Positions 1-8,456 of a stretch of 14,076 nucleotides of DNA are shown here, one piece after another. Made by a program: the position numbers and the translations under genes. The notes beneath the pieces were generated by a model that worked only from the letters and a program-made list of their open reading frames with translations, was not told where the DNA came from and ran no database searches. Source of the stretch: Nitrospira sp. UBA2083 (GTDB lineage Bacteria; Nitrospirota; Nitrospiria; Nitrospirales; Nitrospiraceae); contig DCZN01000102.1 in assembly GCA_002331625.1 (NCBI GenBank), positions 8,979-23,054 on the forward strand, read 5' to 3'. How positions within the stretch are numbered: position 1 is the stretch's first letter; each line of letters starts with the position of its first letter.

Positions 1-1
1 C

Positions 2-1015
2 TTGCCGGGGAAATATGTGGAGCGGGGCACAATACTGTACGAGATCGCGGATCTCTCCACGGTCTGGATCTCCGCCGATATTTATGAATCAGAAGTGGCG
101 GCCACAAAGGTCGGTCAGCCGGCAACGGTTACCTTTGCCGCCTATCCGGGAAAGGCGTTCCACGGCAAGGTCGCCTATGTCTATCCGACCCTGAATACCG
201 AAGCCCGCACCGTGCGGGTACGGTCTGAATTTCAGAATCCTGAACTGAAGCTAAAGCCTGGCATGTATGGGAACGTGATCTTGCAGACGGCTGCGGTCAA
301 GACGTTGGTCGTGCCGAAGGAGGCGGTGCTGGATACCGGCCTCCGGCAACTGGTGTTTCTCGATCGAGACCAAGGGATCTATCAGCCCTATCCGGTCAAG
401 CTTGGCCGACAGAGCCAGGATCGCGTGGAAGTTCTTGAAGGTCTCAAAGAAGGAGATCGTGTTGTGACCTCGGCCAATTTCTTGTTGGACGCCGAGAGCA
501 AGCTGGCCTCGGCTGGGAGTATGCAGGTCATGATGGGCCAAATTGGCATGGCTGACTGGCAGATGCGTGGTGCCCATGAAGGCAAGATGGAAGGGATGGA
601 AGGCATGCAAGGCATGAAAGGGATGGAGGGCATGGAAGGTATGAGCGGAATGTCTGGCATGGCTTCGGACTCAGCCAAAGCCACCTCCGAAGCTCGCAAG
701 GTAGCAGGATATGTTCTGACCTTCACGACCCTTCCCGAAACACCCAAGGCCGGTGAGGTTCTCCTCAGGCTCAAGGTCACAGATCAGACCGGCCAGCCGG
801 TGACCACTGCGCAAGTCTTGTTCGTCTATACCATGCCGATGCCAGGCATGACTGATTCCAAGGTGACGGCGCACCATACCAAAGACGGACTCTATGAAAG
901 CACGGTGATGTTCGGCATGGGCGGGACATGGATAGTAACGGTCAATGTGACAGTGCCAGGACGGTCGCCCATTGCCGAGAAGTTTCAGTTTTCGGTCGCA
1001 GGGGTAGGCCTGTAG
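2..1015 (+). CDS. cusB: CusB-like RND periplasmic adaptor, 5'-truncated, with C-terminal YtkA/FixH-like domain
   Basis: This is the C-terminal 337 residues of a periplasmic adaptor (membrane fusion protein). Such proteins bridge an inner-membrane RND pump and an outer-membrane channel. The reading frame is open at the left edge, so the TTG at position 2 is an internal codon. Residues 1-100 (counted from position 2) match the adaptor beta-barrel and lipoyl-flanking part, with VWISADIYESEV and LKPGMYGNV typical of CusB/CzcB proteins. Residues 101-170 are the membrane-proximal domain. A Met-Gly repeat follows at 196-220. Residues 236-333 look like a YtkA/FixH-type beta-sandwich containing MPMPGM and two His at 291-292. 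The CusA-like pump begins 51 bases downstream, so the two are probably one operon. Met-rich segments bind Cu(I)/Ag(I) in other copper proteins; that the repeat does so here is inference. The fused C-terminal domain is absent from E. coli CusB. Confidence 0.9.
   Translation: MPGKYVERGTILYEIADLSTVWISADIYESEVAATKVGQPATVTFAAYPGKAFHGKVAYVYPTLNTEARTVRVRSEFQNPELKLKPGMYGNVILQTAAVKTLVVPKEAVLDTGLRQLVFLDRDQGIYQPYPVKLGRQSQDRVEVLEGLKEGDRVVTSANFLLDAESKLASAGSMQVMMGQIGMADWQMRGAHEGKMEGMEGMQGMKGMEGMEGMSGMSGMASDSAKATSEARKVAGYVLTFTTLPETPKAGEVLLRLKVTDQTGQPVTTAQVLFVYTMPMPGMTDSKVTAHHTKDGLYESTVMFGMGGTWIVTVNVTVPGRSPIAEKFQFSVAGVGL
587..661 (+). repeat. In-frame tandem 9-base repeats encoding Met-Gly-x units
   Basis: About eight degenerate 9-base units, each ending in ATG, encode residues 196-220 of the adaptor, with methionine at every third position (M-E-G-M-E-G-M-Q-G-M and so on). 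The codons vary between units (GGG/GGC/GGT, GAG/GAA), so protein-level selection is likely in addition to recent slippage. A periodic Met linker of this kind is a plausible flexible Cu(I)/Ag(I) chaperone segment. Confidence 0.85.
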
Positions 1016-1066
1016 TTGGGAAAAGCGGGCGTCTCGGCACCCGCGGGATGGGAGGGGTGAAAAACA

Positions 1067-4000
1067 ATGATCGCACGACTCATCGAAGGGAGTGCACGCA
1101 ATCCAGTCCTCGTCATCCTCTGTGTGTTGCTGCTGGCAGGTTGGGGCCTGTGGGCGGCTTTTAAGGTTCCTCTGGATGCGGTGCCGGACCAGTCCGATGT
1201 CCAGGTGACCATCTATACCGAGTGGCAGGGGCGCAGCCCGACGTTGATTGAAGACCAGGTCACCTATCCCATCGTCACCTCCCTGCTGGCTGGGCCGAAA
1301 GTCAAACGGGTGCGGGGGGTCTCAGAATACGGGGTCTCATACGTCTACGTGATCTTCGAAGACCGGACGGACTTGTATTGGGCACGCAGTCGTGTGCTGG
1401 AATACCTGCAGAAGCTGACCGGGAAGTTACCAGCCGGAGTCGCACCGACTCTAGGTCCCGACGCGACCGGAGTCGGGTGGGTCTATCAGTATGCATTGGC
1501 CGACGAGTCTGGCGCGCACGATCTGGCGCAGCTCCGCAGTCTTCAAGACTGGCACCTGCGCTACCAACTGGAAAGTGTGCCGGGCGTGGCAGAAGTGTCG
1601 GCAGTCGGCGGATTCGTCAAGCAGTATCAAATCGAAGTGGACCCGAACACGTTGGCTGCCTACCGGTTGCCGATTAAGACGATTATCGAAGCGGTTCGGA
1701 ACAGCAATGCTGAGGTGAGCGGCCGCGTCTTGGAAATGGCCGGCACGGAATACATCATTCGTGGGCGTGGCTACCTGCATTCTATTGATGATATCGAGCT
1801 GATCCCTGTCGGGACGGATGGGCGGGGCACACCTATCTTGATCCGGGATATTGCCCATGTCCAGATTGGGCCGGACCAGCGGCGGGGCGTAGCCGAATTG
1901 GACGGCAAGGGTCAAACAGTCGGCGGGATCGTGATCATGAGGGCCGGGGAAAATGCGCTTGCCGTGATCGAGCGGGTCAAAGCCAGGCTGGCAGAGATCA
2001 CACCGGCTCTGCCCAACGGTGTCCGCATCGTCCCCACCTATGACCGGTCTGATCTCATTTATCGGGCCATTGCTGTCCTGCGCGAGAAACTCCTGGAGGA
2101 GAGTAGTATCGTCAGCCTGGTCGCGGTCGTCTTTCTGTTTCACCTGCGTAGCGCCCTGGTGGCGATTCTCATCCTGCCTGTAGCAGTGCTGCTCGCTTTC
2201 ATTCCGATGGCTTACCTGAACATCACCTCCAGCATTATGTCGCTCGGAGGAATTGCCATTGCCATCGGCGCGATGGTGGATGCAGCCATCGTGATGGTGG
2301 AGAACGCGCACAAGCGCTTGGAACAAGCACCGAATGCGGATCGGATTGAAACCATCATCGCAGCAGCCAAAGAGGTCGGCCGCCCCTTGTTCTTTTCGCT
2401 CCTGGTGATCGCCGTGTCGTTCCTGCCGATCTTCGCACTAGAGGCGCAGGAGGGCCGGTTATTTACGCCCTTGGCCTACACCAAAACCTTCTCGATGCTG
2501 TTCGCCACAGCGCTCTCGGTAACCTTAGCACCCGTGCTGATGGTGCTGTTGATTCGTGGCAAGGTACGAGCTGAAGCCAAGAATCCGCTGAACCGGTGGC
2601 TCATTGCCCTGTATCGGCCCATCCTGTCAGGCGCACTTCGAACCCGGTGGCTGACCGTGGGGATCGCAATCGCGGCGGTGGGCGTCACAGCACCGGTATT
2701 TTTCCGACTCGGCGCGGAATTTATGCCGCCGCTGAACGAGGGCACGATCCTCTACATGCCAACCACCGTCCCAGGCCTCTCGATCCCCGAAGCGACGAAG
2801 ATCTTGCAGGTTCAGGATCAGTTGCTCAGCACCTTCCCCGAAGTAGAACGGGTATTCGGCAAAATGGGGAAAGCCCCAACTGCGACTGATCCGGCCTTCG
2901 TCGGCATGGCGGAAATTACAGCCACCCTCAAACCTGAATCGCAATGGCGTCCCGGCATGACATGGGACCGGTTATTGGATGAGATGGATGCCAAGCTGCG
3001 CATTCCCGGATTTCCGAACATCTGGTGGATGCCGATTCAGACTCGCACCGAGATGATCACCACCGGGGTGCGCAGCCCGGTCGGCATCAAAGTCCTGGGA
3101 CCGGATCTGAAGACCATCGAGAGAATCGGTTTGGAGATCGAGCAAGTCTTGGCCACTGTGCCTGGCACCAAGAGCGCCTTTGCGGAACGGCTCAACGAGG
3201 GCTATTACCTGGATTTGACCGTCAATCGACGTGAAGCTGCCCGCTACGGTCTGACGGTGGGAGACGTGCAGGCTGTCATCACCTCGGCCATTGGCGGCGA
3301 GACCGTCACGACTACGGTCGAGGGACGGGAACGGTATCCGGTCAATGTGCGCTACAAACGTGAGTTGCGCGACGATCCGGACCGGCTCAAACGGGTGTTG
3401 ATTCCCACACCGAGCGGGGCACAGATCCCCCTTGGACAAATCGCGGAGATGGTAATCACGCAGGGTCCTCCGTCGATCGCGGATGAGGCGGGATCGCTCG
3501 CCGGTCTAGTCTCGGTGTCGGTCAGCGGACGAGACTTGCGCGGCTATGTTCAAGATGCCCAACGAGCAGTCCGCGAGAAGGTCACGATCCCGTCCGGCTA
3601 CCGGCTGATCTGGACCGGTCAATACGAACATCTGGTGCGGGCGGAAGAAAGATTGAAGCTGGTGGTCCCGGTGACTCTAGCCGTGATTCTGTTGCTCCTG
3701 TACCTCAATTTTCGATCGCTCGCGAAATCACTGATCGTGCTCTTGTCCGTTCCCTTCGCCGCGATCGGCGCCATCTGGTACCTCCATTACTTAGGTTACA
3801 ACCTCAGCGTCACGGTCTGGGTGGGCATCATCGCGCTGGCTGGCGTGGCGGCGGAGACGGGCGTGGTCATGCTCGTCTATCTCGATGAAGTGTATGAACG
3901 GCGCGTGCACGAAGGTCGCATGACCACGGCGAAGGATCTGCGCGATGTCATCATGGAGGGAGCAGTCCAACGAGTGCGACCCAAGATGATGACGGTGGCG

Positions 4001-4204
4001 GCGATCATGGGTGGGTTGCTCCCCATCATGTGGACGACCGGCACCGGGGCAGATGTGATGAAGCGGATTGCCGCGCCGATGATCGGTGGCATGGTGTCCT
4101 CCACAGTGCTAACGTTACTGGTCATTCCTGGGCTGTATGCCTTGTGGCGTGGGTTTGGTCTGCCCCGAGGCCTCACTCACTCTCCTCAAGTAACATCGGA
4201 ATGA
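1067..4204 (+). CDS. cusA: CusA-like heavy-metal efflux RND permease (Cu(I)/Ag(I))
   Basis: This 1045-residue inner-membrane pump is full length for the HME-RND family and exports monovalent metal ions using proton motive force. The start ATG follows GGAGGGG at 1051-1057. The N-terminal RNPVLVILC segment is the first membrane helix, and PLDAVPDQSDVQVTIYTEW is the family signature after it. Helix 4 carries GAMVDAAIVMVENAHKR with Asp405, the position of the proton-relay Asp in E. coli CusA. Helix 10 carries AAETGVVMLVYLDE. The periplasmic copper triad is present: Met564, Met614 and Met663 sit in contexts equivalent to E. coli CusA M573, M623 and M672 (LYMPTT, VGMAEI, TEMITTG) with identical spacing of 50 and 49. 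This favours Cu/Ag over the Zn/Co/Cd (CzcA) branch. It lies directly behind the adaptor gene; no outer-membrane factor is seen, so that gene is probably upstream of the window. Confidence 0.95.
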   Translation: MIARLIEGSARNPVLVILCVLLLAGWGLWAAFKVPLDAVPDQSDVQVTIYTEWQGRSPTLIEDQVTYPIVTSLLAGPKVKRVRGVSEYGVSYVYVIFEDRTDLYWARSRVLEYLQKLTGKLPAGVAPTLGPDATGVGWVYQYALADESGAHDLAQLRSLQDWHLRYQLESVPGVAEVSAVGGFVKQYQIEVDPNTLAAYRLPIKTIIEAVRNSNAEVSGRVLEMAGTEYIIRGRGYLHSIDDIELIPVGTDGRGTPILIRDIAHVQIGPDQRRGVAELDGKGQTVGGIVIMRAGENALAVIERVKARLAEITPALPNGVRIVPTYDRSDLIYRAIAVLREKLLEESSIVSLVAVVFLFHLRSALVAILILPVAVLLAFIPMAYLNITSSIMSLGGIAIAIGAMVDAAIVMVENAHKRLEQAPNADRIETIIAAAKEVGRPLFFSLLVIAVSFLPIFALEAQEGRLFTPLAYTKTFSMLFATALSVTLAPVLMVLLIRGKVRAEAKNPLNRWLIALYRPILSGALRTRWLTVGIAIAAVGVTAPVFFRLGAEFMPPLNEGTILYMPTTVPGLSIPEATKILQVQDQLLSTFPEVERVFGKMGKAPTATDPAFVGMAEITATLKPESQWRPGMTWDRLLDEMDAKLRIPGFPNIWWMPIQTRTEMITTGVRSPVGIKVLGPDLKTIERIGLEIEQVLATVPGTKSAFAERLNEGYYLDLTVNRREAARYGLTVGDVQAVITSAIGGETVTTTVEGRERYPVNVRYKRELRDDPDRLKRVLIPTPSGAQIPLGQIAEMVITQGPPSIADEAGSLAGLVSVSVSGRDLRGYVQDAQRAVREKVTIPSGYRLIWTGQYEHLVRAEERLKLVVPVTLAVILLLLYLNFRSLAKSLIVLLSVPFAAIGAIWYLHYLGYNLSVTVWVGIIALAGVAAETGVVMLVYLDEVYERRVHEGRMTTAKDLRDVIMEGAVQRVRPKMMTVAAIMGGLLPIMWTTGTGADVMKRIAAPMIGGMVSSTVLTLLVIPGLYALWRGFGLPRGLTHSPQVTSE

Positions 4205-4210
4205 AAAGGG

Positions 4211-4248
4211 CAGTTCCAGACGTTTAGGCCCTCCGCCTTTCTGGCTGC
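4211..4248 (+). terminator. Weak hairpin after the cusA-like gene
   Basis: GCAG-tt-CCAGA pairs with TCTGG-CTGC around a 20-base loop, just after the pump stop codon. There is no convincing T-run, so intrinsic termination here is uncertain. The position between convergent genes is what makes it worth listing. Confidence 0.25.
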
Positions 4249-4261
4249 GCGGTTCATCGTG

Positions 4262-4560
4262 TTAACCAAGATGTCCAGATGCCTCAGTTCCCGAAGCTAT
4301 TGTTTTCTCCATTGCATCAAGTCCAGCTGTCAGGCCTTGCGCCACATTCTCAAAGGAATCATGTGCCCAGAAGTGCATGAAAACAGATCCGGAGCGTCAT
4401 GATTATGAAGAGCCGTTACCCTTATCCCATGTTCTGTCAATGCTTGAGCCACCGAATTGACCTCTTTACCGATCATGACGACATCTCCGTGGCCGCGACT
4501 TTTCCATCGTGGGCGTTGAAGGCGTACCAAGTCTATAAGGAACATGTGAGCGGAACAGAG
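4262..4560 (-). pseudogene. DUF1259 (LppY/LpqO-type) gene remnant with several frameshifts
   Basis: The minus strand encodes pieces of a DUF1259 protein split over two frames. TWYAFNAHDGKVAA lies in one frame at about 4530-4489. IGKEVNSVAQALTEHGIRV followed by TALHNH is in the second frame at about 4475-4400. FMHFWAHDSFENVAQGLTAG then returns to the first frame and runs on to a stop at 4262-4264. These match, in order, the SWAAF, EVNPVLRALxxxGI, ALHNH and FMHFW motifs that I recall for the family. The last switch falls at a T-run near 4379-4383, where one missing T would restore the frame, and the loop after HNH also looks about four residues short. No intact reading frame spans the region and the N-terminal half is unrecognisable, so this is a decayed gene. 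DUF1259 function is not established. The rest of 4205-4809 shows no convincing gene. Confidence 0.7.
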
Positions 4561-4809
4561 CCAAACGAGAGCAACATGTGCTGTATGCACTGAACTCTTT
4601 GTGGGCAAGTCTGGGTGAGAAGCGGTTCCTGGCACCATTTCCCTTCCCAACCGGGATGCGACTGAGTCACGCAACTAGCACGGCGAGGGGGACGTCGTCG
4701 TTTGAGATCTCGTCCCGTTCACAGAGTAAGGGGGGGACGATGTGCTGCCCCCTCTTGACCGGAGCCTTGGGATGGGTGACCCCGTTTATTGTTTTTTGGG
4801 CCAGCTACG

Positions 4810-5646
4810 TTAGGAATGAGGAGACGTGTCTGGCCTCGCCCGAGGAAACCACGGGAAAAACGCGTTGGTCGTAGCCTGATAGGCTTTATATTCTTCTCCT
4901 CGACTTAAAAGGGCCTGCTCTTCTGCTCGCGGAATGCCTGTTACCTTAAGCAGCGCGACCCCCATCACGATCGGTCCGATCCAGGTAAACACCCAGCCGG
5001 GTGCTCCCAACGCCATCACGACATAGGAGCACCAGTGCAGCCATTCAAAAAAATAGTTCGGATGGCGTGAGTAATTCCAGAGGCCCTCGCGACAGACCCG
5101 ACCCTGATTTCTCGGATCGGCGCGGAACTGGGCGAGTTGCCGGTCGGCCCTCGCTTCGCCGGCCACGGCCACGCCCCAGATCAGTAAACCGACCAACTCG
5201 ACCACCGCGGTCGGAGGCCATGGATTCGAAAGCACCACCAAAAACGGGAGCGAAAAAGCTGCCACGGCAAGGGCTTGCAGCTGAAAGTACGCGAACATTC
5301 TGGATGGCTCTGTATCACCCCATTCCTCCCGTAATCGGCGATACCGAGCGTCTTCCGGTTTCCCATTCACGCGATTGAAAAGAATGTAGAGCCCTAGTCG
5401 TCCCGCATAGAGGGTCACTAACATCACGGTCAGGAGTATCCGCTCGAGGCCGGTGCGAGCTTGCGTGGCATACCACAGCACGACGACAATAAGCCCCACG
5501 CACCATCCGATGTCCCCGATTGCGGCATTCCTTGTCCTTTGCTGCACAGCCCACAACACGGCCATGACGACCGCCATGACAAGATAGGCCGCTACGATAA
5601 GGGGCAACGGATCTGATTCAAGCATCCCGCCTTCTGGTCCCATCAT
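4810..5646 (-). CDS. DUF1295 family integral membrane protein (steroid 5-alpha-reductase-like fold)
   Basis: This 278-residue protein has about six hydrophobic helices (roughly 14-34, 46-62, 70-90, 121-140, 147-163 and 203-232). It carries the DUF1295 signature GLWNYSRHPNYFFEWLHW at 188-205, preceded by the conserved basic RADPRNQGR segment. The signature Arg/His/Asn/Glu residues resemble the cofactor-binding C-terminal part of isoprenylcysteine methyltransferases and 5-alpha-reductases, so a membrane reductase or methyltransferase acting on lipids is plausible. The substrate cannot be read from sequence. The start is uncertain: two adjacent ATGs (5646, 5643) follow AAGGG with no spacing, and a third ATG at 5625 (Met8) follows AGAAGG. 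The 5' end abuts the transposase fragment upstream, whose stop codon overlaps the first ATG, so the native promoter and possibly the first residues may have been replaced. A late DUF1259 remnant lies downstream on the same strand. Confidence 0.85.
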   Translation of the reverse strand: MMGPEGGMLESDPLPLIVAAYLVMAVVMAVLWAVQQRTRNAAIGDIGWCVGLIVVVLWYATQARTGLERILLTVMLVTLYAGRLGLYILFNRVNGKPEDARYRRLREEWGDTEPSRMFAYFQLQALAVAAFSLPFLVVLSNPWPPTAVVELVGLLIWGVAVAGEARADRQLAQFRADPRNQGRVCREGLWNYSRHPNYFFEWLHWCSYVVMALGAPGWVFTWIGPIVMGVALLKVTGIPRAEEQALLSRGEEYKAYQATTNAFFPWFPRARPDTSPHS

Positions 5647-6037
5647 CCCTTATGCTTTAGGCTCATCGTCCCATAAGTCCACTCGCTGAGATACCCCGCT
5701 TCCCTGCTCACGGTCCGGGGGACCTGGCCGGTGTGGGCCAATACCTGGGTCAGCATCGGCTGGGCTGGCTGCTTGTCATTGGTTTCATCGATGACATCCG
5801 CGGCAACAATGATCTGTGCCCGCGCATCGACCGCCGCTTGCCAGTTGTTCCCTTGGACGACACTCCCCTTGGCCCCGGCATCCGGCATGAGCCGGCTCTC
5901 CGAGTCGGTGAAGTTGCGCTGGGCCTTCGGATGGGGCACCGGGCTGGGGGACTGCGGCGGTCGGCCTCGACGTGGGCCGTCTGTCTTGTGCGTCTCGCGG
6001 ACCGCCTGTGTGCCGAGAAGGTCTCTGGATCGCCGAT
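5643..6037 (-). mobile_element. IS1182-family transposase fragment, truncated at both ends
   Basis: An open minus-strand frame runs from about 6037 to the TGA at 5643-5645. It contains KAQRNFTDSESRLMPDAG, then KGSVVQGNNWQAAVD, QIIVAADVIDETNDKQ and REAGYLSE. This block, spanning part of the DDE catalytic domain, is characteristic of IS1182-type transposases, which are normally around 450-550 residues. Only about 110 residues are present: the N-terminal half and everything after the GYxSE motif are missing. The last residues before the stop (TYGTMSLKHKG) no longer resemble the family, so the homology ends near 5690. No terminal inverted repeats or target duplications were recognised. The remnant sits exactly between the DUF4403 stop and the DUF1295 start, and it cannot encode an active transposase. 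Confidence 0.8.
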
Positions 6038-7582
6038 TTAGGGCTCGTTGCTGGCGATCACATTGAGCGCTCCGTTGCTCATCGCTCGAATATGGAGCAC
6101 ATCGATATCGGCGAACACGGCGATCCCTTGCATCGACGTCACCGTTCCCTGCATCGAAACGGTTGGGGTCAGCGTTCGATTCAACCCGGTTCTCAGAGAG
6201 TCGCGTATCCGATCGATCATCGGCGTCACCCCAAGCACGATTTCGGGAGCAAGAGTTTCTCGGAGCGGCGCGTTGTTGAACCAGGCTGGGGCCGTTGTCT
6301 GAAGCAGATGTGTGGTTCCGAGATCATACCGAAGGCCACTGAGATAGACCGCCCGTGTCATCGCGTTGATTTCCGGCTTCCCGATCAAATACACGTAGCC
6401 CCGCGCATCTCCAGTGAACTCCACGCGTAGGAGCACTTGGTTATCGCCTAGACCAAAAATTCCTGCATTGGTAATCGTGATGAAATGCCCATTATTTTCA
6501 ACGCGTCTCCCTCTCAGCCGGTTCGAGAGCGTCTGGGAAAGTGTGCCGTAGTCGACCTGGATATCGGCCAAGACGTGAAATTTCTCAGACACGGGTCGCT
6601 TATCGGGATAGGCATCCTGGACATCAGCCACGCCGCGAAAATCCGGAGAAGACGCTTCCGTCTCGAGCTGAGGAAGTGCTGTGGACGATGCTGGTGGCTC
6701 AGCTCCACGAACGATCACGGGCTGCGCGGTGATGCGAAGGGTGTCTTTGACGACGTGGCCATCTTTTGAAAATCCGGCATGCCTCACCTTGTCGAGATTG
6801 AGCAGGAGCCAGGTGTCCGGCTCTAACTGGATGGGATTACGTAGCGCCGTCCAGACATCCTCTGCGCGAGGTTTGACATTCAGCGTGTTGAGACGCGAGA
6901 CGGCGTTGTTGAGACCTCCCTTGACCTGATCCGAGAGTGCGGTGTTGACGGCCTGCTGCAGATCCAGATCCGCGCTGCGGAACTTGCATGGCTCCGCGGA
7001 ATGCACTGTCACACTGCGGAGGGAGCCTGACACACCGTAATTCGGTGTCATCCCAATCGCAATGCTTCCATTGAGTGTGGCTTGTTTCGGCCATTCGTTC
7101 CCATCGCCACACTGTGCCGCTGAATCAGTACCCTGCGAATGTGGACGCACCCCGATTTTATAACGGAGTGGCGCACTCACGAAGAGGGTGCCTCCCGAGA
7201 GTTCGATTTCCTTCCACCAGTCTCCAATCGACAGCCTCGGCTCCGTACTCCTAACCGAGTGAGCCGACCGCTCGATCGAAAAGTCATCCCGTTCCGCATA
7301 GTATTTGTAGTCCCCGCCTTTCGGGTGCTTGATCAAGCTTCCCCACTGATCAAACTTCTTGGCGATCACGCTCGGATCGTTTACGGCATGGAGAAAGTCT
7401 GAAAGGTCCAGCTGAATCGGTACGTTAATGACGGACTCCGTGATCTGCGGCGGCGGCGCTGCTGCAGGCGGAAGCCTCTGCGGCGCGGGTGGGCGTAGGA
7501 CAAACTCGGTATCAGCACAACTCGTCAGGGACAGGAGCAACCCCATCGTCGCCACGAAATGGTATCTGGACGTGAGAAACAT
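6038..7582 (-). CDS. DUF4403 family lipoprotein
   Basis: This 514-residue protein starts with a lipoprotein signal peptide. Its basic/hydrophobic segment ends in the lipobox L19-T20-S21-C22, so it should be lipid-anchored on the periplasmic side of a membrane. A Pro/Ala-rich linker (about 29-46) is followed by the DUF4403 domain, with features such as ESVINVPIQLDL near its start and long predicted beta-strands. Near the C-terminus, FADIDVLHIRAMSNGALNV matches the usual closing strand of the family, which suggests the protein is complete. Its biochemical role is unknown; the fold is thought to be related to lipid-binding tubular domains, which is inference. The start is well supported by AAGGAGG (complement of 7589-7595) six bases before the ATG. 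The IS1182 fragment begins right after the stop. The 279 bases upstream (7583-7861) contain only short imperfect dyads, including GTTGAGG/CCTCAAC near 7811. Confidence 0.85.
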   Translation of the reverse strand: MFLTSRYHFVATMGLLLSLTSCADTEFVLRPPAPQRLPPAAAPPPQITESVINVPIQLDLSDFLHAVNDPSVIAKKFDQWGSLIKHPKGGDYKYYAERDDFSIERSAHSVRSTEPRLSIGDWWKEIELSGGTLFVSAPLRYKIGVRPHSQGTDSAAQCGDGNEWPKQATLNGSIAIGMTPNYGVSGSLRSVTVHSAEPCKFRSADLDLQQAVNTALSDQVKGGLNNAVSRLNTLNVKPRAEDVWTALRNPIQLEPDTWLLLNLDKVRHAGFSKDGHVVKDTLRITAQPVIVRGAEPPASSTALPQLETEASSPDFRGVADVQDAYPDKRPVSEKFHVLADIQVDYGTLSQTLSNRLRGRRVENNGHFITITNAGIFGLGDNQVLLRVEFTGDARGYVYLIGKPEINAMTRAVYLSGLRYDLGTTHLLQTTAPAWFNNAPLRETLAPEIVLGVTPMIDRIRDSLRTGLNRTLTPTVSMQGTVTSMQGIAVFADIDVLHIRAMSNGALNVIASNEP

Positions 7583-7861
7583 AAGCAGCCTCCTTTTTCA
7601 CCCACCCACGACCGTGGGGCCGTCTCTCGAGGAGCTGGACGACCAAACCTAGGGAACGTCTGATTCATTCACGTTTGCACTGAGCGCTCTGTTTCCGGAT
7701 TGATCAACACGAGCACGCAGGTGGAAATCCGATGGTCCGGGAGCATTTTGATTGAGGTTCCCCCGCTATCAGGCTGCATCCTCTCTCCTGCATCTTTTGA
7801 CCATGCAGCAGTTGAGGCAACACCTTCCTCAACCGGTGGATCAGTCCACTCACGGAGGAGG

Positions 7862-8218
7862 CTAGAACGTGATGACCTGATACCCCTGCGTGACGAGGTT
7901 CTTGAAGCTCGGATGGCCCTCGAATTCCCCCGCCAGCTTGACTCCGCAAGCAACGACCGCATCCTTGACTTCGAAGGCACCGGCACAGAACTCGCAGACT
8001 CCACCGATTCGATCTTTCACAGCTGCATAAAGACCGTGTAGCTTATGATCGCCCTTCTCCAGTTCGGGGATCCATTTTGCTCCGGCGCCGTCAAAAATCA
8101 GTTGCACGTCGTCATGGCCGTCCTTGAACTCCTTCACGGCTTCCAGCGCGTTCACGACACGCCCGAGCCCTTCATGGGTCTCGGTATCAGCCAGCACAAC
8201 GATCGCGACTTTGGTCAT
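7862..8218 (-). CDS. DsrE-family small protein
   Basis: This 118-residue protein has the DsrE/DsrF-like alpha/beta fold pattern. It opens with a hydrophobic strand (KVAIVVLAD), followed by LGRVVNALEAVKEF, the VQLIFDGAGAKW strand-turn, and a C-terminal QGYQVITF strand. It has three cysteines: C75 and C78 as CxxC and C91 in ACG. C91 sits where sulfur-carrying DsrE/TusD-type proteins place their active cysteine. Sulfur relay, persulfide handling or redox signalling are therefore possible, but members of this broad family without partner DsrFH are mostly uncharacterised. The ATG follows AAGGAG (complement of 8225-8230) at six bases. It is a paralogue of the gene at 13153-13527, sharing the same order of motifs and the terminal VI(T/-)F. 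It is transcribed away from the zinc-ribbon gene at 8457. Confidence 0.85.
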   Translation of the reverse strand: MTKVAIVVLADTETHEGLGRVVNALEAVKEFKDGHDDVQLIFDGAGAKWIPELEKGDHKLHGLYAAVKDRIGGVCEFCAGAFEVKDAVVACGVKLAGEFEGHPSFKNLVTQGYQVITF

Positions 8219-8456
8219 GACCTACTCCTTTCAGAAGGCAATGGGTAAATAACAAATCTCTTTCCGCCTCGTTCGAGGGCCGACGAATCGGTACGCTAGC
8301 GCATTCTTCTACAAGCCGTCTGTGATCTGGCTTACAAACATTCACGATGACCTGTTCTTTCGTGACTCGTGAGCTGCCTTACAGATGGAACGCACGCGAG
8401 CGGGTAGGATCGCGGCCAGGATGCAAGGATATAGCTGGATCACAAGGAGGTGCGTC
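8219..8456. promoter_or_regulatory. Divergent intergenic region between the DsrE and zinc-ribbon genes
   Basis: This 238-base gap must hold promoters for both the minus-strand DsrE gene and the plus-strand Cys-rich pair. Two small perfect palindromes are visible, CCTCG-tt-CGAGG at 8267-8278 and CGCTAGCG at 8294-8301. I found no -24/-12 element with correct spacing in either direction and no clear sigma-70 pair. The palindromes are candidate operators only. Confidence 0.3.

Noticed and set aside
1451..2326. A 291-codon minus-strand open frame inside the cusA-like gene
   Set aside because: It is antisense to a pump with clear motifs along its whole length. The translation is rich in His/Asp/Arg as expected for a shadow frame.
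4740..4874. A 44-residue plus-strand frame with one hydrophobic segment after a G-rich run
   Set aside because: It overlaps the 3' end of the DUF1295 gene on the other strand, has no recognisable relatives, and the G-run is a poor ribosome binding site.
8300..8400. Search for sigma-54 elements in the DsrE/zinc-ribbon divergent gap
   Set aside because: Several GG and GC pairs are present, but with spacings of 11, 13 or 14, not 10, or with GT at the -12 position.
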